Shown here in pieces: positions 18,001 through 26,673 of a stretch of DNA of 64,000 nucleotides (positions within the stretch are counted from its first letter, which is position 1; each line of letters begins with the position of its first letter). A program made the position numbers and the translations under genes. This stretch comes from Bradyrhizobium guangxiense (GTDB lineage: Bacteria > Pseudomonadota > Alphaproteobacteria > Rhizobiales > Xanthobacteraceae), in the NCBI RefSeq assembly GCF_004114915.1, contig NZ_CP022219.1, forward strand, positions 4,804,501-4,868,500. Direction: 5' to 3'. The notes below the pieces were generated by a model that saw nothing but the letters and a program-made list of their open reading frames with translations, was not told the DNA's origin and did not search any database.

Positions 18001-20844
18001 GTGCCAGCTCAGACTAACCAAGACTCGGTCATTTCGTTCGGACCATTTCGGCTGTTTCCAAAATCCCGGCTCTTGGAGAAAGCGGGGGAGCCGCTTCACG
18101 TCGGCGGCCGCGCGCTCGATATTCTCATCCTGCTGGCCGAGCGCCCCGGGGAAGTCGTCGACAAGAGAGAGCTGGTCAAGCGCATCTGGGCCGACGTGAA
18201 TGTCGACGAGGGCAGCCTGCGCTTTCATGTCGCAGCGTTGCGCAAAGTGCTCGGCGATACCGGCAAGTCGGGCCGCTATGTCCTCAATGTGCCGGGTCGC
18301 GGCTATTGCTTCGTCGCCCCTTTCGCTCAGGCCGCGCCGCAGGCCGCATCCGTCTCCGCCGAAATCGTCCCTCCCCGTTCACTGCCCACTCAGCTTGCGA
18401 AGATGGTCGGACGCGAGGACGTCATCGAGAAGATCTCGAACGGCCTGACGCTCTATCGCTTCATGACCGTGGTCGGCCCGGGCGGCATCGGCAAGACCGC
18501 CGTCGCCGTCGCCGTGGGGCATCGCCGGTCGGCGGATTTCGGCGGCCGCGTCTTCTTCGTCGATTTCGGCCCGCTGCGCGACGCCGGCCATGTCACGACC
18601 ACCATCGCCTCCGCCCTCGGACTGACCGTCAGCTCGGAGGATCCGGCGCCGGCCATCCTGACATTTCTGAAGGCCGGACCGACCCTGCTGATCTTCGACA
18701 GTTGCGAGCACGTGCTCGACATCCTGGCCCCGCTCGTGGAGCGCATGGTTCGCGAAGCGCCGCTTCTTCGTGTTCTCGCAACCAGCCGCGAGTCGTTCCG
18801 AAGCGAGGGCGAACGGATTTTCCGGCTGTTTCCGCTGGATTGTCCGCCCGAACGCGTGGGTCTCGACGTCGCCGAGGTCCTCGCCTATCCCGCCGCCCAG
18901 CTCTTCGTCGAGCGTATCGCGCAGAGCTCGGGGCCGTTCCAGCTCAGCGCCGAGGAGGCGCCGCTCGTCGCGAGCATCTGCCGGCGCCTCGATGGCATCG
19001 CGCTCGCCATCGAGCTCGCGGCCGGCCGTGTCAACGCGTATGGCATCGCCGGCACGGCCTCCCTGCTCGACAGCCGCTTTTCGCTGCAATGGCGGGGGAG
19101 ACGCACGGCCGTCCCGCGGCACCAAACGCTCGCCGCCGCCCTCGACTGGAGCTACGACCTGCTGCCTCCCGCGGAAAGCGCCACCTTGCGCCGGCTGTCG
19201 GTGTTCGCCGGCCCGTTCGCGCCGGAGGCCGCGGCCGCGGTCGCGTCCGGTGACGGCCTCAGCCCCTCGGAGACGTTGGAGGCGATCGACAGCCTGGTCA
19301 CCAAATCGCTGATCTCGCCCTCCGGCTCGCGGACGCTGCGCTATCGCCTGCTCGACACCACGCGCACCTATGCGCTCGGCAAGCTGAGCGAGCTCGGCGA
19401 AAACAGGCAGTTCGCGCGGCGCCATGCCGAGCATTTCCGCGATCTCTTCGCGCACGCGGGGGCCGACACGTCGATGCCGCTGCCCGAATGGCTGAGCACC
19501 TATGGCGGGGAGCTGGACAATGTGCGCGTGGCGCTGGACTGGGCTTTCGCACCCGACGGCGATGCGCGGCTCGGCATCGCGCTGACGGCGACCGCGGTGC
19601 CCCTGTGGGTACGCCTTTCGCTGTTCGCCGAATGCCGCGAGCGCTGCAGAACGGCACTGGCGGCGCTCGGCGACGACGGCGGCAATGACCGCATCCGCAT
19701 GCAGCTGCTGTCGGCACTCGGCTGGTCGCTGATGTATGGCGAGGGGCGCGCGCGCGAGGCGCGTCCGATTCTCGAGACGACCCTGGAGCTGGCCGAGCGT
19801 CTCGACGACAAGGACTTCCGGCTGCGCGCGCTCTGGGGCTTGAGCATCGACCAGTTCAACAACGGGCAGTTCGGCAGGGCCCGCGCGCTCGCCGACCGCT
19901 TTGCGAACGCCGCAATGAATTCATCCGACAGCACCGATCTCATGCTGAGCGACCGGCTGATGGCGGTCGCACTGCATTATCTGGGCGACCAGAACGAGGC
20001 GCGGCAGCGTATCGACCGGGTGAACGCCTCGCTGCATGTGCTGGTGGAGAAGCCGAAAATCTTCCCGCTCGATCTCAGGATATCGACGCAATATTTCCGG
20101 GCCCGCATCCTGTGGCTGCAGGGCTTCGCCGATCAGGCCCAGGCGCTTGCCGCCAAGAACATCGAGGAGGGCCGTGCCAACGGCCACGCGCTGACCTTCT
20201 GTAGCGTGCTGGGGCAGGCCGCCTGTCCGATCGCATTCTGGTCCGGCGATTTCGATGCCGCCGAGCGCCACGGCGCCGAGCTGCTCGAGCACACCGAGCG
20301 CCACGCGATCCGGCCATGGGGAATGTGGGCACGGGCCTTCAACGCCGCGGTCATGGCAAGGCGCGGCGACATCGCGACCGCCCTGCCGCTGCTGCGCGAT
20401 GAGCTCAATCGCGCCGGCGATGCGCGCTTCCTGCCGCGCTTTCTTCCTCTGCTCGGCGAGCTCGCTGCATGTTTCCTGGCGGCCGACCAGATTGACCGCG
20501 GCCTCGACGTGATCGAGGACGTCCTGACCCGATGCAACGACCGGCAGGAACTCTGGTATCTGCCGGAGCTGATCCGCATCCAGGGAGAATTGATGCAGAG
20601 GACCGCGCGGCATTCGGGGGATGCCGAGGCGCGCTTTCGCGAGGCGATCGACATTGCCGTCCGGCAGGGCGCCCGCTTTTGGCAGCTGCGCTGTGCAACC
20701 AGTCTCGCGCGGCTCATGATCGGCACAGGCCGGGGCGCGGACGCCAAGGCGATTCTCGATCATGTCTGCGAGGCGTTTGTCGAAGGCTCTGAGATCGCCG
20801 ATATGCGCACTGCCCGCGATTTGATCGGGCAATTGCGCGCTTGA
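18001..20844 (+). CDS. STAND-type regulator 1: OmpR-like winged helix, NB-ARC-like ATPase, TPR-like C-terminus
   Basis: Large signalling regulator, 947 aa from the GTG at 18001. Residues about 8-105 are an OmpR/PhoB-type winged helix (GPFRLFPKSRLLEKAGEPL to GRYVLNVPGRGYCFVAPF). The ATPase follows: P-loop GPGGIGKT at 159-166, Walker B LLIFDSCEHVLD near 229-240, ATSRES near 260, GIALAIELAA near 332 and the conserved segment RHQTLAAALDWSYDLL. About 480 C-terminal residues are helical TPR-like repeats, probably a sensor arm. In MalT-like family members ligand and ATP drive oligomerisation and activation. GTG is preferred to the TTG at 17983 because the paralogue at 26674 starts identically and both then have 947 aa. 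Ligand unknown. Confidence 0.88.
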   Translation: MPAQTNQDSVISFGPFRLFPKSRLLEKAGEPLHVGGRALDILILLAERPGEVVDKRELVKRIWADVNVDEGSLRFHVAALRKVLGDTGKSGRYVLNVPGRGYCFVAPFAQAAPQAASVSAEIVPPRSLPTQLAKMVGREDVIEKISNGLTLYRFMTVVGPGGIGKTAVAVAVGHRRSADFGGRVFFVDFGPLRDAGHVTTTIASALGLTVSSEDPAPAILTFLKAGPTLLIFDSCEHVLDILAPLVERMVREAPLLRVLATSRESFRSEGERIFRLFPLDCPPERVGLDVAEVLAYPAAQLFVERIAQSSGPFQLSAEEAPLVASICRRLDGIALAIELAAGRVNAYGIAGTASLLDSRFSLQWRGRRTAVPRHQTLAAALDWSYDLLPPAESATLRRLSVFAGPFAPEAAAAVASGDGLSPSETLEAIDSLVTKSLISPSGSRTLRYRLLDTTRTYALGKLSELGENRQFARRHAEHFRDLFAHAGADTSMPLPEWLSTYGGELDNVRVALDWAFAPDGDARLGIALTATAVPLWVRLSLFAECRERCRTALAALGDDGGNDRIRMQLLSALGWSLMYGEGRAREARPILETTLELAERLDDKDFRLRALWGLSIDQFNNGQFGRARALADRFANAAMNSSDSTDLMLSDRLMAVALHYLGDQNEARQRIDRVNASLHVLVEKPKIFPLDLRISTQYFRARILWLQGFADQAQALAAKNIEEGRANGHALTFCSVLGQAACPIAFWSGDFDAAERHGAELLEHTERHAIRPWGMWARAFNAAVMARRGDIATALPLLRDELNRAGDARFLPRFLPLLGELAACFLAADQIDRGLDVIEDVLTRCNDRQELWYLPELIRIQGELMQRTARHSGDAEARFREAIDIAVRQGARFWQLRCATSLARLMIGTGRGADAKAILDHVCEAFVEGSEIADMRTARDLIGQLRA

Positions 20845-20898
20845 CGACACAACGATGCCCTCTATGACGTGGTGATGTTAGGGCCGGTCGCGCTGGCT

Positions 20899-20919
20899 CA
20901 CCTCTCTACGGGGGAGGTG
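20899..20919. terminator. Hairpin between convergent genes
   Basis: CACCTC / GAGGTG forms a 6-bp stem around a GC-rich loop in the 118-bp gap between STAND regulator 1 and msrA, which converge. It resembles the outer part of the hairpin at 5713-5745, so it may be a shortened copy of the same palindromic repeat. Confidence 0.4.
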
Positions 20920-20962
20920 GGCGCGAGCTCGAGTTGATCTTGAACCAATCCTTCGCCGCGCT

Positions 20963-21478
20963 CTAGCCTCCTACGGCCGCCGCGCGGCGCGGCAGCTTCC
21001 AGCCGGGCCGGATGAAGTGGCAGGGGTAGCCGTCCGGATAACGTTCGAGATAATCCTGATGCTCGGGTTCGGCCTCCCAGAACTCACCAGCGGGAGCGAC
21101 CTCCGTCACCACCTTGCCCGGCCAAAGGCCGGACGCTTCGACGTCGGCGATGGTGTCTTCGGCGATCTTCTTCTGCTCGTTGCTGGTGTAGAAGATCGCG
21201 GAGCGATAGCTCGTGCCGATATCATTGCCCTGGCGATTGAGCGTGGTGGGATCATGAATCTGGAAGAAGAACTCCAGCATGGTCCGGAAGCTGGTCTTGG
21301 CGGGATTGAAGATGATCTCGATCGCTTCGGCGTGACCGTCGTGATTGCGATAGGTCGCATTCTTGACATGCCCGCCGGTGTAGCCGACGCGGGTGGAGAT
21401 CACCCCCGGCTGCTTGCGGATGAGATCCTGCATGCCCCAGAAGCAGCCCCCGGCCAAAACTGCGCGCTCTGTCGTCAT
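20963..21478 (-). CDS. msrA: Peptide-methionine (S)-S-oxide reductase
   Basis: Repairs methionine-S-sulfoxide in proteins using thioredoxin. The catalytic Cys lies in GGCFWGMQ close to the N-terminus, followed by [14 protein letters not shown] and [23 protein letters not shown], all hallmarks of MsrA. 171 aa from the ATG at 21478, which has a GGAG Shine-Dalgarno 8 nt upstream; the ATG four codons earlier would overlap that site. Last gene of a five-gene leftward operon (epoxide hydrolase, crotonase, OsmC, cupin, MsrA). Confidence 0.95.
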   Translation of the reverse strand: MTTERAVLAGGCFWGMQDLIRKQPGVISTRVGYTGGHVKNATYRNHDGHAEAIEIIFNPAKTSFRTMLEFFFQIHDPTTLNRQGNDIGTSYRSAIFYTSNEQKKIAEDTIADVEASGLWPGKVVTEVAPAGEFWEAEPEHQDYLERYPDGYPCHFIRPGWKLPRRAAAVGG

Positions 21479-21507
21479 GTGGTGCTCCATTGATTTGGTC
21501 GAGATAT

Positions 21508-21948
21508 TCAGCGCTCCTCCGCAGCCGGATGCAAGCGCGGATCGTCTTGGTCGTCGTGATATTCGAGGCCCAGCGGTCCAATGGCGGAGACCTGCGTGAC
21601 ATATTCGCCTGATTTCGCCCAGTGGAAATGCCAGGTCTCGCCGGGCAGCACGATGACGCTGCCCGGCGGATAGGCCTTGACCTCGTTGCCGTCGAAGCGC
21701 TCGCCGAGCCCGATGTAGAACACACCGGACATCACCGTATAGATGCGATCCTCGGGATGCTTGTGCGGCATCAGCTTGGTGCCGCCGGGCACCCTGACCC
21801 GGACCACGTAGGGTCCGGCTTCACTGGGGTGACCGACCATCACGGCTAGCCGAGCGCCCGGCGGGAAGGCGGGAAACGGCTGCCACGCGATGTCCTCCGG
21901 CAGGATCGCGCGGAACCTGTCTTCATCCGGCTGATGTTGGCGAGGCAC
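21508..21948 (-). CDS. Cupin-domain protein
   Basis: Small single-domain beta-barrel protein, 146 aa. The metal-binding pattern is [15 protein letters not shown] with a later WHFH, and [15 protein letters not shown] matches cupin motif 2. The GTG at 21948 is preceded by GAGGGAG; the longer frame upstream overlaps osmC-like coding sequence and has shadow-type composition. The biochemical role is unknown; it sits between two oxidative-stress genes. 22 bp separate it from the OsmC gene and 29 bp from msrA. Confidence 0.82.
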   Translation of the reverse strand: MPRQHQPDEDRFRAILPEDIAWQPFPAFPPGARLAVMVGHPSEAGPYVVRVRVPGGTKLMPHKHPEDRIYTVMSGVFYIGLGERFDGNEVKAYPPGSVIVLPGETWHFHWAKSGEYVTQVSAIGPLGLEYHDDQDDPRLHPAAEER

Positions 21949-21970
21949 GGCCACCACTCCCTCTATTCGC

Positions 21971-22393
21971 TCAGTCCAGCTTGGCGTCGAGCGTGATCGC
22001 AGCGTTGAGCACCTTCGACACCGGGCAATTCTTCTCCGCCTCGCCGGCGATCTTGGCAAAGCCGGCATCGTCGAGGTTCGGCACCTTGGCGCGCAGTGTG
22101 AGTGCGGACTTGCTGATCTTGAACCCCTTGCCTTCGGGCTCGAGCGTGACGGCGGCCTCGGTCGAGAGCTCGTCCGGCGTGAAGCCGGCCATCTGAAGGC
22201 CGAAGGCCAGCGCCATCGTAAAGCAGCCCGCATGCGCGGCCGCGATCAACTCCTCGGGATTGGTGCCCTTCTCGTTCTCGAAGCGGGTCTTGAACGAATA
22301 GGGCGTCTGCGCGAGCACGCCGGATTCGCTCGAGAGATGGCCGGCGCCATCACGGCCCGTGCCCTTCCAGACTGCTTTTGCCTTGCGGATCAT
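21971..22393 (-). CDS. OsmC/Ohr-family peroxide-stress protein
   Basis: Thiol peroxidase family that reduces organic hydroperoxides. 140 aa, starting [13 protein letters not shown] at the ATG 7 nt after an AGGAG site (a second ATG lies three bases upstream). The conserved [40 protein letters not shown] carries the first catalytic Cys, and the second is in [10 protein letters not shown], as in OsmC. It is 108 bp downstream of the crotonase gene and probably belongs to the same operon. Confidence 0.93.
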   Translation of the reverse strand: MIRKAKAVWKGTGRDGAGHLSSESGVLAQTPYSFKTRFENEKGTNPEELIAAAHAGCFTMALAFGLQMAGFTPDELSTEAAVTLEPEGKGFKISKSALTLRAKVPNLDDAGFAKIAGEAEKNCPVSKVLNAAITLDAKLD

Positions 22394-22501
22394 CATGGTT
22401 CTCCTGATCTGTTTATGAGCATCGCCGCTCGTAGCGGGAAAAGGCGACATCGGCGTGGCGCCCCACCCCTTCAAACCCGGTCGAGCGCCGCGGCGGTTCC
22501 G

Positions 22502-23350
22502 TCAGCTGCCGATCTGCCCAACGTGGAAGCCGAGCCGGTTCTCGACGTCGCCGGCGCGGTGGAAGCCGCGCGCCATCAGCGCCTTGAGGCGGGGCTGGCT
22601 CGCGGGGCGACCGAGCGCAGCCAGGAATGCGTCCCACTCCGGCTTGATCTCGACATCCGGCGGCAGGCTCGCAACGTCGACGAGACGCTTGGTCTCGGCG
22701 ATTGCCTGCTTGTCGAACGAGGCGATCCGCATCGCGAGCGCCTCGACGAAGCCGTCGAGCTCGGCATCCGGCAGCGACCGGTTGACATAGCCATAGCGCT
22801 CGGCGAGATCGCCGTGGATGTCGTCGGCGCCGAGCAGCACTTCGAGCGCGCGGCCGCGGCCCATCAGACGCGGCAAGCGCGCCATCGGCCCGCCGCCGGG
22901 CACGAGGCCGGCGCCGACCTCCCATTGCGACAGGATCGCCTTCTCGCGGCTGGCAAAGCGCATGTCGCTGGCGAGCGCGAGCTCACTGCCGACTCCGGTG
23001 GCGCGGCCACGGATCGCAGCGATGGAGACGACCGGCGCGCGGCTGAGACGCACCAGCGTGTCAGGCAGCGACTGCAGGCCCGTCGGCCCAGGCGGAATGG
23101 CAAGCGAATCCTCCGGCGGCGCGAGGAAGTCGTAATGCGTGATGAAGAAGCCTTCCACAGCGCTGTCGAATACCACCACCTTCACCTCCGGATCGGTCTC
23201 GATCGCCGTGACGATGTCGCTGAGCAGCGGAAGGTGCCTCGGGCCGAAGATGTTCACCGGCGGCATGTCGAAAGTGCCCCGCCAATAGGTCGGCAGGCGG
23301 CGCTCCAGGCGGATCTCATCCGTCGTGAAAGTACGTTCGGGGCGGTTCAT
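22502..23350 (-). CDS. Enoyl-CoA hydratase/isomerase (crotonase) family protein
   Basis: Crotonase-fold protein, 282 aa. Landmarks are VVVFDSAVEGFFITHYDF (first oxyanion segment), SIAAIRGRATGVGSELALASDMRFAS, and GAGLVPGGGPMARLPRLMGRGRALE. The Glu/Asp pair of true enoyl-CoA hydratases is not obvious, so the reaction is uncertain and the substrate may not be a standard acyl-CoA. It lies 27 bp after the epoxide hydrolase gene in a stress operon rather than in a beta-oxidation cluster. Confidence 0.85.
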   Translation of the reverse strand: MNRPERTFTTDEIRLERRLPTYWRGTFDMPPVNIFGPRHLPLLSDIVTAIETDPEVKVVVFDSAVEGFFITHYDFLAPPEDSLAIPPGPTGLQSLPDTLVRLSRAPVVSIAAIRGRATGVGSELALASDMRFASREKAILSQWEVGAGLVPGGGPMARLPRLMGRGRALEVLLGADDIHGDLAERYGYVNRSLPDAELDGFVEALAMRIASFDKQAIAETKRLVDVASLPPDVEIKPEWDAFLAALGRPASQPRLKALMARGFHRAGDVENRLGFHVGQIGS

Positions 23351-23377
23351 GGTCCTTACTCCTGACGTCGCTCGATG

Positions 23378-24691
23378 TCAGATCGACTGGCGCAGCGGAC
23401 GGAATGCGTTACGCATTTCCGCAGTGAACAGCGCGGGCTGCTCCCAGGCCGCGAAGTGGCCGCCCTTGTCGAGGCGGTTGTAGTGCATCAGCTTCGGATA
23501 GGCCTTCTCGGCCCAGCTGCGCGGCGCGGCATAGATCTCGTCCGGAAAGACGCTGACGGCGACCGGGATCTTGACGTGCTTGGGTTCGAAGAACACCAGC
23601 TTGTTCTCCCAATAAAGCCGCGCCGAAGACACCGCGGTGTTGGTGAGCCAGTAGAGCGTAATGTTGTCGATCACGTCGTCACGCGACAGCCCTTCGGCCT
23701 TGCCGTCGAACACGCGCGCAATCATCGCCGCACTGCGCGTATCGTGATCGAGCATCCAGGACGCCAGCCCCGCCGGCGAATCCACGAGGCCAAGAAGCGT
23801 CTGCGGCCGGTTCGACATCTCGATGGCATAGCCGAGGCCGCGCTTGTAGAAATCGTCGAGCTGGTCGTAGGCAATGCGCTCCTCGGCCGAGAGATTCGAC
23901 GGCCGCGCCCCGCCGGGCTGCAGCGCCTTGGCGATGTCGGCGGGGACGGTTGCGGGCATGTTGGTGTGAATGCCGAGCAGTCCCGGCGGCGCGATCAACG
24001 CCATCTGCTCCGTCACGGCATTGCCCCAATCGCCGCCTTGCGCGACGTACCGGCTGTAGCCGAGCCGCTCCATCAGCACGATCCAGGCGCGCGCGATGCG
24101 CTGGGGGTCCCAACCGAGCGCTGTCGGCTTGCCCGAGAAGCCGTATCCGGGCAGCGAAGGGATCACGAGATCGAACGCGTCCGTAGCCTTGCCGCCGTGC
24201 GCGGTCGGGTCGGTCAGCGGTCCCACGATCTTCATCTGCTCGATGATCGAGCCCGGCCAGCCATGCGTGACGATCATCGGCAACGCGCTTTCGTGACGCG
24301 AGCGGACGTGAATGAAGTGGATGTCGACGCCGTCGATCTCGGTGACGAATTGCGGCAGCGCGTTCAGCCGCGCCTCCAGCTTGCGCCAGTTATAGTCGCT
24401 CTGCCAGTAGCGCACGAGCTGCTGCACCGTCGTCAGCTGCACGCCCTGCGACTGGTCAGCGACGATCTCGCGGTCCGGCCATCGCGTCGCGGCGAGACGG
24501 CGGCGGAGATCGAGCAGATCTTCTTCAGGCACGTTGACGTGGAAGGGGCGGATCGCGCCGCTCACGGCCGCCTTTGCCGAATGCAGCGGCAGCAGGCTGG
24601 AGACGCTGGCCGCGACCGCGGTCATCGCGGCCTGGCCCAGCAATTGACGGCGATCGGGGTTGAGGATATCGGCGCGTGCTTGCGTGGTCAT
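23378..24691 (-). CDS. Tat-exported epoxide hydrolase (EHN + alpha/beta hydrolase)
   Basis: Probable epoxide hydrolase, 437 aa. The N-terminus has a twin-arginine signal (PDRRQLLGQAAMTAVAASV...SAKA), so export to the periplasm is expected. An epoxide hydrolase N-terminal domain follows (IRPFHVNVPEEDLLDLRRRLAATRWPD), then the alpha/beta hydrolase fold: oxyanion HGWPGS, nucleophile Asp in QGGDWGNAV, catalytic His in KGGHFAAWEQP. First gene of the leftward five-gene operon; a triple TAAC direct repeat lies about 100 bp upstream of its ATG. Other alpha/beta hydrolase activities cannot be excluded. Confidence 0.9.
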   Translation of the reverse strand: MTTQARADILNPDRRQLLGQAAMTAVAASVSSLLPLHSAKAAVSGAIRPFHVNVPEEDLLDLRRRLAATRWPDREIVADQSQGVQLTTVQQLVRYWQSDYNWRKLEARLNALPQFVTEIDGVDIHFIHVRSRHESALPMIVTHGWPGSIIEQMKIVGPLTDPTAHGGKATDAFDLVIPSLPGYGFSGKPTALGWDPQRIARAWIVLMERLGYSRYVAQGGDWGNAVTEQMALIAPPGLLGIHTNMPATVPADIAKALQPGGARPSNLSAEERIAYDQLDDFYKRGLGYAIEMSNRPQTLLGLVDSPAGLASWMLDHDTRSAAMIARVFDGKAEGLSRDDVIDNITLYWLTNTAVSSARLYWENKLVFFEPKHVKIPVAVSVFPDEIYAAPRSWAEKAYPKLMHYNRLDKGGHFAAWEQPALFTAEMRNAFRPLRQSI

Positions 24692-24792
24692 TTCGGATCT
24701 CCCTTGCTTTGACCGGTGATGCTCACCGGATTCGACGTCGAGACGTCGGCTCGTCGTGCAAGGAGATTGACCCAGGCACTTTCGATTTGCTC

Positions 24793-24816
24793 GTTATGGG
24801 TTGTTAGAGTGCGTTA
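24793..24816 (-). promoter_or_regulatory. Triple TAAC direct repeat (site A)
   Basis: On the minus strand three exact TAAC boxes occur at 10-bp spacing: TAAC-gcactc-TAAC-aaccca-TAAC, followed by gagCAAA. They lie in the 249-bp gap between the VOC gene and the epoxide hydrolase gene, about 100 bp upstream of the latter's ATG and in the same orientation. Direct repeats about one helical turn apart are the usual targets of OmpR/PhoB-type winged helices. Four further sites with the same spacing occur at 26413, 29553, 30378 and 35991. Confidence 0.65.
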
Positions 24817-24940
24817 GCCCTTGCGAGTCCGCGCGATCGAGGCGAGTGATGGATGCTTGTTGCAAGACCGCGCGACCCAACGCAAACGGCGCGCGACGAA
24901 AACATCATCGCGCGCCGTCAGGGAAGAAAATGCAGCAGCT

Positions 24941-25630
24941 TCAGGACGGCAGCGGCTGGCCGGCCTGCTCGCGCACGATGTAATCGGCGTACCAGTCGGC
25001 CCAGTTCTCGTCGTGCCCGCCGATTCGCTTCTCGTGCTCGCCATGCGCCACCGCGGCACGGCGCATCGCCGCGGCAAGATCGCTCGCCGAGGCGAACGTC
25101 GTGCGGCCGCCTGCGATGCGCCCGGGCAGTCGTGCGGTGACCTCCTGGAACAGCCAGCCATTGCCGTCGGGATCGTTGAATGATGCGAATGAACTGTAAC
25201 TGCCGCGCTTCGGGTCAGGACCATCGACCCGAACACTGCCGAACAGATACGGCTCGTCCGACCCGGTATGAGCGTCGCCGGCTCCGTGGAATGGCGCGCT
25301 GACCTCGACGCCGCGGTCGAGAAGCTCCTGTCGTGCCGCCTCCAGGTCGGAGACGATCAGGTACAGGCCGCGCGCCGAGCCGGGCGCCGCGGCCGTCACG
25401 TTCCTGCCGAAGATCAACGAGCAGGCCGAGCCGGGCGGCGTGAACTGGATCACGCGCCAGTCGTTGCCCGAGCTGAAATCGGCGTCCAGTCGCCAGCCGA
25501 GGCGAGCGTAGAACGCCTTGGCGCGGTCGACATCGGATACCGGGATCACGACGACTTCAAGCTTCAGATCGACGCTGCGCGATGACGAGGGCCTGGTTTC
25601 GGTTTCACGTTCGATTTCGATGGTGGCCAT
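24941..25630 (-). CDS. VOC-superfamily (glyoxalase/bleomycin resistance-like) protein 1
   Basis: Vicinal-oxygen-chelate fold protein, 229 aa. The core (about 20-150) contains LEVVVIPVSDVDRAKAFYARLGWRLDADF, VIQFTPPGSACSLIFG, LIVSDLEAARQELLDRGVEVS and FNDPDGNGWLFQEVTARL. It is clearly paralogous to the protein encoded at 31310-31915 across the whole domain. The C-terminal 60 or so residues (helical, ending VREQAGQPLPS) are absent from the paralogue. A metal-dependent detoxification reaction is likely, substrate unknown. It follows the HWE kinase gene by 45 bp. Confidence 0.85.
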   Translation of the reverse strand: MATIEIERETETRPSSSRSVDLKLEVVVIPVSDVDRAKAFYARLGWRLDADFSSGNDWRVIQFTPPGSACSLIFGRNVTAAAPGSARGLYLIVSDLEAARQELLDRGVEVSAPFHGAGDAHTGSDEPYLFGSVRVDGPDPKRGSYSSFASFNDPDGNGWLFQEVTARLPGRIAGGRTTFASASDLAAAMRRAAVAHGEHEKRIGGHDENWADWYADYIVREQAGQPLPS

Positions 25631-25675
25631 GTCGAACTCCCTGATGAAATGCGGATTGCAGGCACGTACGATTCT

Positions 25676-26344
25676 TCAGACAACGGCCGGCAGCACGATG
25701 GTCACGCGCGTCCCGCCCTGCCCCGCCTCGCCGTGCAGCTTCGCGTGGATGCTGCGCGCGAGTCCTTCGAGGATACGGCTGCCGGTGCCCTGCAGCGGAC
25801 CGGTGGCGCCGATGCCGTTGTCGGCCACCGTGCAGAGCCACGCGCCGTCGCGGTCGACCAAGTCGACACGGATCAGCGCGCCACATTTGTTCGGAAAAGC
25901 GTGCTTTGCCGCATTCGTGACCAGTTCGGTCAGCATCAGCGGGAGCCGATGGCACTGCGCGGCCGGCAATGTGCCGCTTTCGATCGCGGCCTCGCAGCGG
26001 ATGCCCGCCGGCTCCAGCACCGCTTCGGAGAGCGCGCCGCACAGATTTTCGAAGAAGGGCGCGACGGACACCATTGACGGGTCGTCATTGTCGGACAGGA
26101 GCTGATAGAGCCTGCCGAAGGCGACGATGCGCCGCTCGAGCCGGTCCGCCGCCAGCGACACATCATGGCTCCCCGTCCGCGTGAAATCGCGGCGGACGGA
26201 CGCACCGAGCAGCGTCAGCGTGTTCTTCATGCGATGGTGGGATTCCCGCAGCACGAGCTCCCAATCACGCGACTGATCATCGAGACTGGCGACGAATTGA
26301 GGTCGAACGACATGGTCATTCGCCCGGGCGCCGATACCGGACAT
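25676..26344 (-). CDS. Orphan HWE/HisKA_2-type sensor histidine kinase core without sensor domain
   Basis: 222-aa kinase core only. The phospho-acceptor His lies in ESHHRMKNTLTLLGA, matching the HRxxN-type H-box, and the ATP-binding N-box is MLTELVTNAAKHAFP, followed by VADNGIG. There is no PAS, GAF, receiver or membrane segment. Such short kinases in alphaproteobacteria often feed general-stress or light/redox circuits, but no partner is encoded nearby. The second of two adjacent ATGs (26344) fits the GGAGG Shine-Dalgarno better. A TAAC direct repeat lies about 70 bp upstream and the VOC gene follows. Confidence 0.85.
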   Translation of the reverse strand: MSGIGARANDHVVRPQFVASLDDQSRDWELVLRESHHRMKNTLTLLGASVRRDFTRTGSHDVSLAADRLERRIVAFGRLYQLLSDNDDPSMVSVAPFFENLCGALSEAVLEPAGIRCEAAIESGTLPAAQCHRLPLMLTELVTNAAKHAFPNKCGALIRVDLVDRDGAWLCTVADNGIGATGPLQGTGSRILEGLARSIHAKLHGEAGQGGTRVTIVLPAVV

Positions 26345-26412
26345 CATGGCCTCCCCGTTGAAATAGGATCTAACTCGACGGCCATACTGGATGCGTCACG
26401 CGCGTTTTGCTC

Positions 26413-26436
26413 GTTAGACGTTGCAAGATTCTGTTA
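26413..26436 (-). promoter_or_regulatory. TAAC direct repeat (site B)
   Basis: On the minus strand: TAAC-agaatc-TTGC-aacgtc-TAAC-gagCAAA, i.e. two exact boxes with a degenerate middle box, all at 10-bp spacing. The proximal end shares TAACGAGCAAA with site A. It is about 70 bp upstream of the kinase gene and points toward it. It sits in the 329-bp gap between that gene and STAND regulator 2 (26345-26673), which otherwise holds only the conserved leader block at 26595-26625. Confidence 0.6.
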
Positions 26437-26594
26437 TGATCAGCGATGCTCGCAGGCGCGAGGCGGACCGTCCGGCGTCGATGGTCAAGCACGCTGACAA
26501 ATTGTCAGGGCGGCGGCGTAAGCCGCTCGTCTTTAAGCAAAATTTGCAACGGACAAATTCGTTGCGCGCGGCGAGCGCCACGCGATTTCGCCAC

Positions 26595-26625
26595 TTTCGG
26601 CCGGTTTACTGAACGTGTCGATCTG
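26595..26625 (+). promoter_or_regulatory. Conserved leader/promoter block of STAND regulator 2
   Basis: 31 bp identical at 26 positions to 17920-17950, 79 bp upstream of the GTG. See that entry; the shared TTTCGGCC(A/G)GTTTACTG core suggests that both paralogous regulators are transcribed or controlled in the same way. Confidence 0.45.
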
Positions 26626-26673
26626 GTAGATCAACCTGCAGATTTCAGCCCTCTCAATTGGAATGACTGGCCT

